Assembly (NCBI GenBank): GCA_938084575.1
Contig: CALKFG010000007.1
Span: 1 to 64,000 of the forward strand
Direction of reading: 5' to 3'
Source of the DNA: an uncultured Hyphomonadaceae bacterium
GTDB taxonomy: Bacteria; Pseudomonadota; Alphaproteobacteria; Caulobacterales; Hyphomonadaceae
Length of the DNA: 64,000 bases
Part shown: piece after piece, positions 1 through 6,593 of the stretch
Position numbering within the stretch: the first letter of the stretch is position 1
Layout of the letters: the number at the start of each line of letters is the position of its first letter
The notes under the pieces: generated by a model
What the model saw: the letters and a program-made list of their open reading frames with translations, nothing else
What the model was told of the DNA's origin: nothing
The model's database searches: none
Made by a program: the position numbers and the translations under genes

Positions 1-668
1 AGTGCCTCTCCCAGAAGATTGGCTGTCAAGATTTGCCTGTTCAGCGTGGCAGCAAACTTCCGTGTCTTGGGCGTCATTCCAAGGGCATCGGCGAGCGTAA
101 CCGCGCGATTCAGATCAGATTCGACGGTCGACTCCCAAACCCTAGCCGCCGCGTTTTTGATGATATCACCGAGCCAAGGCGCTATCGAGTAATTCCTTTT
201 GTAGGCTTGGTATAGTGTCGACAGAATATATGCTGGCCGGCTTTTCTGGGGCAAACTATTGTAGATGTGCTCCGTTGCTTCCTGCTGAATTTTGATTTCG
301 CCCCTAGGTGTTTTTTTGGCCTCCCTGTCTACCTTGAAAATGACACTCTGACGACCTTGAGAGGCATTGCGGGCCTCCTCGGAGAGGTATTGGAGGATAA
401 GCCCCGTCTGATAGTCTAGCTCGGTTCCGAATTGCCGGTCCAACAGACAGGCAAGAACTGCTAAGAACTCCCGATGGCTTGCCATATCGATCGGGGCGTC
501 TGGCGAAAGAAAGGTGATGCGCTCCAAATATCCGAGCACATCATGAGTGACTTTTTCCATTGGAACGCCATCAAGCCTTGGGGGCGTTCCAAGGATGACT
601 TCTGGACGTTCTTTACGATCTTTGTGGTCCGTGCTTGGACCATCTTTATTGCTCGGAGCTTTTGCCAT
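1..668 (-). CDS. Hypothetical protein, truncated by the left window edge
   Basis: Translating the minus strand from the ATG at 668 gives 222 uninterrupted codons running off position 1, so the C-terminus lies outside the window. The product starts MAKAPSNKDGPSTDHKDRKE, a charged and probably disordered N-terminus, and then becomes a mostly helical soluble sequence with no signal peptide or membrane segment. I do not recognise the family. The gene lies just downstream of the integrase gene on the same strand, 18 bases after its stop, so it is probably cargo of the integrated element and may share the integrase transcript. Readability over 222 codons and good codon use make it a real gene. Confidence 0.6.
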   Translation of the reverse strand, partial: MAKAPSNKDGPSTDHKDRKERPEVILGTPPRLDGVPMEKVTHDVLGYLERITFLSPDAPIDMASHREFLAVLACLLDRQFGTELDYQTGLILQYLSEEARNASQGRQSVIFKVDREAKKTPRGEIKIQQEATEHIYNSLPQKSRPAYILSTLYQAYKRNYSIAPWLGDIIKNAAARVWESTVESDLNRAVTLADALGMTPKTRKFAATLNRQILTANLLGEA

Positions 669-686
669 AATGAAATCCCCCGTACC

Positions 687-1973
687 TTAAGATCGTGGAT
701 CTATTGCGCTCGCGATTCCGGCGGAAATCTGTTCTACGGCAGCCCGTGCTGGGTGATAGTCAATCTTGGCGTAGCGAGCCGTGGTGGCTGCATCCTTATG
801 GCCAAGCAATTTGCCAATAATGGGGAGGCCCAGACCGCTGCCGGCCCCATAGCTCGCGAAGCTGTGCCTGAGCACATGGAGTGTCGCCCAGTCCAAATTG
901 GCTTGGCGCTTAACTCGTTCCCAGATTTTTGGCAGCCCAACCAAATGCTGACCACCGAGCCTTCCCGGAAAGACGAACGGATTACCGCTCAAACGAGGCA
1001 GGCCTCTCAGGAGATCAACCGCTGGCGCGCCCAGAAAAACGGTTCTCTCGCCTGTTTTACTTTCTGTCAGACGAAGGCAGGCATTTTCAAGATCGACATT
1101 CGACCACTGGAGTAGGAGTATTTCCGACTTCCGACAGCCGGTGAGCATTAAGAGGCGGATGGCGGCCAACCCAAATGGGCTGTCGCCTCTTGTTTCGGCT
1201 TCCGCCAAGGCCGTGCCCAGTTTCGCAAACTCCGCCTCTGTCAGAAATCGCTCTTGCTTGCGGTCGGGATAGCGTTTCACGTTGTGGACTGGATTGTCGT
1301 CTCGAAGCCCGCGATCCACGGCGAAGCTGAATATACCACCAAGCAGGCCTACAGTTCGTGTAGCCGTTCCCCGCCCGCCGGTAACGAGTGCCCTGCCATG
1401 GGGGCCCGTTTTCTCATCGACCGCAGTTTTGCCTGAAGCCACGGCCTGCATGAAACGCTTTATCTCCCGGCTGGTGACATCGCGAAGATAGAGCCGCCCG
1501 ATCAGTGGCTTGATATGGCGCTCAATACGCCCACAATCGGTAGCAAGCGTGGTTGCCTTCTTGGGGACACCGTACTTTGTGAGAATGTTTCCAGCCTTGG
1601 CTTCCTCAATGTAAATGTCACAGAGTTCGGCGATGGTAATGTCGGCTTGCCGTTCATCTCGTTCATTTGCGGGATCAGCGCCGCCGGAGACCTCGCCCAA
1701 CAGCCGCAAAGCTTCACGGCGAGCTGTTTCTGGCGTCCAAGGGGCACCATGCCGGCCGATGGTGAGCCATCTCTGTCGGTTTCTTATCCTGATTTTGACA
1801 ACATAGGTTCGGGCCTCGGAGCGCTGGCGGCGAACCGCAAAGCCGGCAACGCCGCTGTCCCAAGCGATCTGACCGGGCTGTAGCCGCTTCACTACATCGA
1901 GTGTTATTTTCCGGGGCGGCTGGCTCAAGGGTCCTCCATTGGACAGATTGTCTTCTAGCAACCAATCTAGCAA
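687..1973 (-). CDS. Tyrosine recombinase / phage-type integrase
   Basis: This 428-residue protein has the layout of a tRNA-targeting integrase: an N-terminal arm-binding domain (about residues 20-100), a core-binding SAM-like domain (about 110-225) and a C-terminal catalytic domain. The catalytic set is complete: Arg281 in LTGCRKSE, Lys306, His366 and Arg369 in HVLRH, His392 in LGHKD and nucleophile Tyr401 in ARYAK. It would catalyse site-specific integration and excision of the element whose end lies at the tRNA-Arg fragment about 110 bases away. The gene points away from that fragment, into the element. Nothing in the frame suggests decay, so the enzyme is probably active. Confidence 0.93.
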   Translation of the reverse strand: MLDWLLEDNLSNGGPLSQPPRKITLDVVKRLQPGQIAWDSGVAGFAVRRQRSEARTYVVKIRIRNRQRWLTIGRHGAPWTPETARREALRLLGEVSGGADPANERDERQADITIAELCDIYIEEAKAGNILTKYGVPKKATTLATDCGRIERHIKPLIGRLYLRDVTSREIKRFMQAVASGKTAVDEKTGPHGRALVTGGRGTATRTVGLLGGIFSFAVDRGLRDDNPVHNVKRYPDRKQERFLTEAEFAKLGTALAEAETRGDSPFGLAAIRLLMLTGCRKSEILLLQWSNVDLENACLRLTESKTGERTVFLGAPAVDLLRGLPRLSGNPFVFPGRLGGQHLVGLPKIWERVKRQANLDWATLHVLRHSFASYGAGSGLGLPIIGKLLGHKDAATTARYAKIDYHPARAAVEQISAGIASAIDPRS

Positions 1974-2080
1974 CCAGATTTCCGCATAACAAGGCGTAAT
2001 TCTGTCGTCTCAAAAAATAAAATATGCAATAAAAACAGTAAATGTGATGTCTTTCAGGTAGCGGGGCGTACCTATACCTT

Positions 2081-2129
2081 CGCCCTCCGAAGGCAGAGGT
2101 CTCAGGTTCGAATCCTGATGGGTGCGCCA
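2081..2129 (+). other. 3' fragment of tRNA-Arg(CCG), element attachment site
   Basis: This stretch reads as the 3' part of a tRNA: anticodon loop CTCCGAA (anticodon CCG, Arg), a perfect T arm (TCAGG-TTCGAAT-CCTGA), 3' acceptor strand TGGGTGC, discriminator G and encoded CCA at 2127-2129. No matching 5' acceptor strand (GCACCCA) or D arm lies in the preceding 40 bases, so it is not a full tRNA. A 3' tRNA fragment beside an integrase gene is the usual mark of integration into a tRNA gene. The intact copy should lie left of the window, and the host chromosome resumes at 2130. Confidence 0.8.
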
Positions 2130-2493
2130 GTCTTTTCAGCCCTTTCAGAAAAGAACCGGGAATCGTAGACTGACCAGTTGGTCGGGTCGGCGGGACATGA
2201 AGGTTGCGCCCAAGACCAACACACTCTGTGTGGAGAGAACGGAAATGGCCAGACGTCTTCACCAATTTCCATCTGTCCCAGCGGTCAGTTTACCCCAGTG
2301 GAACGGCTGCGCAGATCAGATTCATTTTTCGATCAGACAGCCTTGTTGTGACATGCGCCGCGCCCGGGCTCCTCATACACTCAGGTCCCAAATGAGCGCT
2401 CAATCCAACACGGGGCCCGCCCTGCCCGCAGCCGGCCGGGCGCAGCAGTAACCGAAAGCTCGCTCTGCCCTGTAAGGTCCGTCCGCCGGTCGT
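2130..2493. other. Intergenic stretch without a supported gene
   Basis: These 364 bases join the attachment site to the first chromosomal gene. The short open frames here have no convincing codon pattern, family resemblance or ribosome binding site. I see no hairpin with a T run and no tRNA. Confidence 0.5.
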
Positions 2494-2844
2494 CTAATCG
2501 GGCAGGTCGATGCTCGCCATGATTGCTGTGACTTCGGGGACGCTGGCGTCGACATAGTGTAGGTCGGGGGCAAGAAAGAGGGCCAGTTTTAAGTCCTCAT
2601 CGTGGACCAGGGCGGTCACGAGACCCCCGACATTTAAGCCATTTTTCCATTTGCCCTTGAGGTCGAACTGGAGCGCCTCTCGCCCGTCAATCTGGACCGG
2701 GCGAACCGCCTCTGCCTCCATCACCGTATAACCGAGATGCAGCAGGCTGGCGGTGACAAAATCAATCGTGGCGCTTTCCCGCGTATCGTCGATGAGGATT
2801 GAACGCGGTCCTGCCGCGGCGCGCATTTCAGCATCGGGCGCCAC
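2494..2844 (-). CDS. Small exported protein of unknown function, start uncertain
   Basis: The frame from the GTG at 2844 encodes 116 residues ending in IMASIDLPD; I do not recognise the family. The same frame stays open upstream to a TAA at 2968-2970. That extension encodes a textbook signal peptide: a Lys-rich start (ISKNKKHFN), a hydrophobic stretch (IYVACLCAILLG) and an ADA-type cleavage site before QGADPAG. The extension has no ATG, GTG or TTG, so translation may begin at a rare codon such as ATT or ATA, or the original start may have been lost. No Shine-Dalgarno sequence precedes the GTG, which favours the longer exported form. Confidence 0.55.
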   Translation of the reverse strand: MAPDAEMRAAAGPRSILIDDTRESATIDFVTASLLHLGYTVMEAEAVRPVQIDGREALQFDLKGKWKNGLNVGGLVTALVHDEDLKLALFLAPDLHYVDASVPEVTAIMASIDLPD

Positions 2845-2967
2845 CGCCGCGCTGTTGGGCCGCCCAGCAGGGTCAGCCCCCTGCGCATCGGCTGGACCCA
2901 GAAGTATGGCACACAGGCATGCTACATAAATATTGAAATGCTTTTTATTTTTACTTATTGCCGATTT

Positions 2968-3303
2968 TTAATCACAAAGGCATATTAAATGGGCATATTC
3001 AATACCGTATCAATCTTAAAATACATTCTGTTCTTTATAAGTTTATTCTTTATTTCTTTATTATTATATACTGGCAGGATTCTGCTGCGTCCTGTGGCAG
3101 GCCCTGATCTGGTCTTGGCACCGAACCATTCGCTTCGCCTTTGGCTCAAACCGTCGTGATGCACCGGTCACCCGGATAGGCGCTGGACCGACCAAGCCAC
3201 GACCTGGTGCGGTGACCCGATCAGAGCCGGGGCCCGGATGCCCCCTAGCTTTTGGTTGGGACGGGCCTAAGCTGCCCACGGACAGAGCCAAAGGGGGCAC
3301 TAA
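2968..3303. other. AT-rich intergenic region upstream of the GST gene
   Basis: About 2930-3075 is strikingly AT-rich compared with the GC-rich surroundings and probably holds divergent promoters for the small exported protein and the GST gene. From 3080 to 3300 the sequence is GC-rich again. I see no gene or terminator in it. Confidence 0.4.
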
Positions 3304-3915
3304 ATGAAACTTTACAATTCCATGGGACCAAATCCGCAGATTGTCCGGACCTATATGGCCGAACGGGGGATCACCCTGCCGCAGGAGGACATCGATCTCA
3401 TGGCCGGCGCCAATCGCCAGGCCGCGTTTCTGGCGATTAACCCCGCCGGCCAGCTCCCTGCCCTGCAGCTTGATGATGGCAGCGTGGTGACCGAGGTCAC
3501 GGCGATCTGTGAATATCTCGATGAAACCCAGCCTGGGCCCCGCCTCCTCGGCGACACCCCCGAGGCGCGCGCCCAGGTCCGTCGCTGGACGCGGTGGGCC
3601 GACCTCAATATTTGTGAGCCTCTGGGCAATGGCTTCCGCTTCTCTGAAGGCCTGCCGGTCTTCCAGGACCGGATGCGCTGCCTGCCAGAGGCGGCGGCTG
3701 GCCTGAAAGCCTCTGCGCAGGATAAGCTCGCCTGGCTGGATGACCAGCTCGCCCACCGGGACTTCCTGGCCGGGCCAGACTTTTCCATGGCCGACATTTT
3801 TCTGTCCGCCTGGCTCGCCTTCGGGGCGCAGGTTGGCCAACCACTCAATCGCGAGCTGACTCATGTCAGCGCCTGGTTTGACCGCTGCATGGCGCGCGAC
3901 AGCGCCAAAGCCTGA
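3304..3915 (+). CDS. Glutathione S-transferase family protein
   Basis: The 203-residue product has the two-domain GST layout. An N-terminal thioredoxin-like domain (about residues 1-80) contains the cis-proline motif QLPAL and the glutathione-binding segment TEVTAICEYLDE. An all-helical C-terminal domain ends with WFDRCMARDSAKA. It should be a cytosolic enzyme or peroxidase that conjugates glutathione to electrophiles; the substrate cannot be read from the sequence. The N-terminus, MKLYNSMGPNPQIVRTY, has a Ser-Met-Gly-Pro-Asn-Pro segment where many bacterial GSTs carry the catalytic Ser or Cys. It appears to be transcribed alone. Confidence 0.9.
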   Translation: MKLYNSMGPNPQIVRTYMAERGITLPQEDIDLMAGANRQAAFLAINPAGQLPALQLDDGSVVTEVTAICEYLDETQPGPRLLGDTPEARAQVRRWTRWADLNICEPLGNGFRFSEGLPVFQDRMRCLPEAAAGLKASAQDKLAWLDDQLAHRDFLAGPDFSMADIFLSAWLAFGAQVGQPLNRELTHVSAWFDRCMARDSAKA

Positions 3916-3989
3916 GCCTGGGCTTGTCCAGACACGCGGGTGCGCCAGCCCCTGACAGGCTGCGCGCACCTGGCGGCCTCAGCCGGGCA

Positions 3990-4592
3990 TTATCCGCGGA
4001 TATACCCCTGTTCGATCGCCTTAACGACGAGACCCGTGCGCGTGTTCGCGCCGAGCTTGGTCCGCAGAGTCTTGAGGTGGGATTTAACGGTCTCGGGCGA
4101 GACCTCTGCGATCGCGGCGATTTCCTTGTTGGTGATGCCCAGCTTGAGCAGGTTGATGATGTCAAGCTCCCTGGGGCTGAGACTGTCAACGTCCTGCACC
4201 TTCGGGGCCATGAAACTTCCAAACCAGCCCGCGTCCGCCTGCCGGTTGATCTGAACATCCCGAACCGCCCCAAGAAAGGCCGGGCCGGAAAGGGTCTTGG
4301 GCAGAAACGCACTGAAGCCCTTTGCCTCGGCCCATTTAATCTCGCTCAGATTGGCCGACCCGGCCATCAGCATGACGGGCCGCCGGCCAGATAAAGCCAT
4401 GAACTGGCTGATCAGCCGGTCATCATTCATGCCTGGCATGCGCAGATCCAGCAGGCAGGTTTCGATCCGGCCCTGCTTTTCCAGAACGGCGTAAGCCTCC
4501 GGCAAGGAATAGCTTACCGACGCGAGCGCACCGAACATGGACCCTAACGCGTCCGCCACCACATGATGACCATCGGCGATGAGAATTTTCAT
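3990..4592 (-). CDS. LuxR/NarL-type response regulator, likely curli regulator
   Basis: From the ATG at 4592 this is a 200-residue protein with an N-terminal receiver domain (1-115) and a LuxR-type helix-turn-helix (about 135-198, with SPRELDIINLL and NKEIA..VSPETVKSHLK). The phosphoacceptor is Asp49 (CLLDLRMPGM) and Lys99 is present. The usual acidic pair near the N-terminus is Asp7-Gly8, so one Mg-binding acid is missing. It is divergent from csgF and shares a 396-base intergenic region with it. By analogy with CsgD and VpsT it is the best candidate regulator of the curli operon. I use the ATG at MKILIADGH because the upstream extension is atypical. Confidence 0.85.
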   Translation of the reverse strand: MKILIADGHHVVADALGSMFGALASVSYSLPEAYAVLEKQGRIETCLLDLRMPGMNDDRLISQFMALSGRRPVMLMAGSANLSEIKWAEAKGFSAFLPKTLSGPAFLGAVRDVQINRQADAGWFGSFMAPKVQDVDSLSPRELDIINLLKLGITNKEIAAIAEVSPETVKSHLKTLRTKLGANTRTGLVVKAIEQGYIRG

Positions 4593-4988
4593 TTCTGTTG
4601 CCCGCTTCCCCCTAAGCCCGCCACACGTCGCGCGACAAAGACCTTTCACGTGAAGGGGATCGGCCACTGGCCGGCCGTTCACACGCCGGCAGGACGAGCC
4701 TCACCCTTCATACGACTTATTGTAAGCCTTTTTTTCGGTCTGGCCATCTCCCCCTGAAGGTCAGCGCCGCGCCCCGCCTAATGCCCGGACGCGGTGCAGA
4801 TCGAAGCGCATCTGCGCCGTGCGCGCGCAGGCCTTCGTCGAAAACGTGGCCGAAAAATCGCTCAAAAAGAGATTTTTGGACCCCACTACACCCAATCCGT
4901 CGCCGAAATTGAGAACCCCATTGAGAGAGGCACCCCGGTCGTAGTTCTTCGCCAATGAATATTCATGTTCAGACAAAGAGGTATGACA
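4593..4988. promoter_or_regulatory. Divergent control region between LuxR regulator and csgF
   Basis: The region has no gene and must hold the promoters of both flanking genes. A perfect 10-base palindrome TTCACGTGAA sits at 4645-4654, 53 bases upstream of the regulator start, and is a plausible operator. An AT-rich patch at 4705-4740 and purine-rich runs at 4850-4880 could be promoter elements. The csgF ribosome binding site is GAGG at 4978-4981. Confidence 0.45.
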
Positions 4989-5555
4989 ATGAAATATTTT
5001 CTGGCCCTAACCGCTTGTTGCACCGCGTTGCTGCAGGCTTCCGCAGATGATCTGGTCTACAAGCCAATCAACCCGTCTTTTGGGGGTGATAGCTTTAATT
5101 CCAGCCATCTCATATCAATCGCGAACTCTCAGAACAATTATAAGGACCCGGATCGCGAGACCGAGTCCAACACGCAGACAGACATGTTTGTCCGCCAGCT
5201 GCAGAGCCGCCTTCTCTCGTCCCTCGCAGGTGAAGTCACAGACGCCATTTTCGGCGAAAATCCGCAGGAAAGCGGCCGCATCGTCTTCGGCGACCAGGTC
5301 ATCGAATTCGCCCGCGGGCTCGACTCGGTCTCGCTGACCATCACTGACAATGCGACGGGCTCGGTCACAGAGATTGAAATCCCGCTTTTCGTATCAGGCA
5401 GCTCAGGTGAGTCATCTTCAGCGTCCTCCATCGCGCTGATCACAGGCCTTCTTGGCGGCGGCGCCTCCAGCGGCGGCACCTCCGCACCCACCACTTCCGA
5501 CAGCGGCACGACGGCGACGTCTGTGGACCTGTCACAACCTGCAGGGATCCAATAA
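4989..5555 (+). CDS. csgF: Curli assembly protein CsgF
   Basis: The 188-residue product begins with a signal peptide (MKYFLALTACCTALLQASA) followed directly by the CsgF hallmark DLVYKPINPSFGGDSFNSSH. In Escherichia coli this segment inserts into the CsgG pore, and CsgF helps nucleate curli at the cell surface. The middle (ANSQNNYKDP, then an amphipathic helix) also fits; the Gly/Ser/Thr-rich C-terminal 50 residues are longer and looser than in enterobacteria. I chose the ATG at 4989 because GAGG at 4978-4981 is 7 bases upstream, whereas the ATG at 4983 is too close. csgG begins one base after the stop. Confidence 0.93.
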   Translation: MKYFLALTACCTALLQASADDLVYKPINPSFGGDSFNSSHLISIANSQNNYKDPDRETESNTQTDMFVRQLQSRLLSSLAGEVTDAIFGENPQESGRIVFGDQVIEFARGLDSVSLTITDNATGSVTEIEIPLFVSGSSGESSSASSIALITGLLGGGASSGGTSAPTTSDSGTTATSVDLSQPAGIQ

Positions 5556-5556
5556 G

Positions 5557-6498
5557 ATGAACACGCGTTTTAAATTCTTGGTCGGCAGCATGTGCCTTTT
5601 GGGCATGACTGCCTGCAGTGCCGTTCCAGGTCCCGACCTGTCCCTTTCAACGCCGGCCTTCTCGGAAAACGAGACCACATCCGAAACAGCAAGCTCGCTG
5701 ACAAGCCTGCCACCGCCAGTACAGAAGCTCACCGTGGCCGTTTATGGCTTCGAAGACCAGACCGGTCAGTTCAAGACCAGCGCCTCTGGCCAGACCCTGT
5801 CCAAGGCTGTGTCCCAGGGCGGCACTTCGATCCTGCTCAAGGCGCTCCAGGATGCGGGCGACCGCAGCTGGTTCAAGGTCATCGAGCGTGAAAATCTCGA
5901 TAATCTCCTGAAAGAACGGCAGATCATTCGCGAAATGCGTCGCCTGTATCTTGGCGAAGAGGCCGCTGCAGAGCAGGAGCTTCCGCCCATGCTGTTTGCC
6001 GGGGTCCTGCTGGAAGGCGGCGTCATCGGGTATGACAACAATACGCTCACCGGCGGTGCGGGTGCACGTTTCCTCGGTATCGGGGCCCATACCCAGTATC
6101 GCGAAGACAAAGTTACCGTCTATCTGCGCGCCATCAGCGTTCAGACCGGTGAGGTGATCACCTCCGTCGTCGCCTCCAAAAAGGTTGCCTCGGTCGGCCT
6201 GTCGGCCAACGCCTTCAGATATATCAGCTTCAAGGAGCTGCTCGAGGTCGATACCGGCATCACCAATAACGAACCCGACCTTCTGGCCCTGCGCCAGGCT
6301 GTCGAGAAGGCTGTCGAACTTTTGATCAAGGATGGCGTCGAGCTTGGCGCCTGGTCATTCAAAAGTGCGCCGGTGCCCCTCGCCTTGCTGGAAGCAGCTG
6401 GCGTCGCAAAGCCGGTCAGCACAGCCATGAATTCCACCTCAGCCCCCTCTGCCAGCCGCACACTGCCGCTTGCTGTCACAGAGATCCCTGCAGGTTGA
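5557..6498 (+). CDS. csgG: Curli secretion channel CsgG
   Basis: This 313-residue lipoprotein precursor (cysteine in the MTACSAV segment near residue 19) contains the CsgG core: VAVYGFEDQTGQF, the SILLKAL and WFKVIERENLDNLLKERQIIRE segments, a MLFAGVLLEGGVIGYDNN strand region and KVTVYLRAISVQTGEV before the C-terminal helices. In E. coli nine copies form the outer-membrane pore that exports curlin subunits. The Ser/Thr-rich C-terminal 30 residues look like a local extension. It is translationally linked to csgF and is followed by three curlin genes, which should be its substrates. Confidence 0.95.
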   Translation: MNTRFKFLVGSMCLLGMTACSAVPGPDLSLSTPAFSENETTSETASSLTSLPPPVQKLTVAVYGFEDQTGQFKTSASGQTLSKAVSQGGTSILLKALQDAGDRSWFKVIERENLDNLLKERQIIREMRRLYLGEEAAAEQELPPMLFAGVLLEGGVIGYDNNTLTGGAGARFLGIGAHTQYREDKVTVYLRAISVQTGEVITSVVASKKVASVGLSANAFRYISFKELLEVDTGITNNEPDLLALRQAVEKAVELLIKDGVELGAWSFKSAPVPLALLEAAGVAKPVSTAMNSTSAPSASRTLPLAVTEIPAG

Positions 6499-6593
6499 AC
6501 GAGTTTGCCTGCGTGGTGCAGGCAATCGCCCCAAAGGGGACGGAGAACACCTGACCGTCATTTCAGGTGAGAACGCAAGAAGGAAAACCAACC
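6499..6593 (+). promoter_or_regulatory. Leader with three consecutive stem-loops before the first curlin gene
   Basis: Three hairpins lie in a row: TTGCCTGC/GCAGGCAA at 6505-6525, CCCC-AAA-GGGG at 6529-6539 and CACCTGA/TCAGGTG at 6548-6569. None is followed by a T run, so they are not classic terminators. They may stabilise or process the mRNA so that the structural curlins are made in excess of CsgF and CsgG. AAGGA near 6580 is the ribosome binding site of the next gene. Confidence 0.5.

Noticed and set aside
1714-2265. Open frame on the minus strand with GFEPETSAFGGRR
   Set aside because: This is the familiar false protein produced by translating the antisense of a tRNA-Arg gene; it overlaps the integrase and attachment site.
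3064-3969. Minus-strand frame of 301 codons opposite the GST gene
   Set aside because: It is antisense to a clear GST and has no family resemblance.
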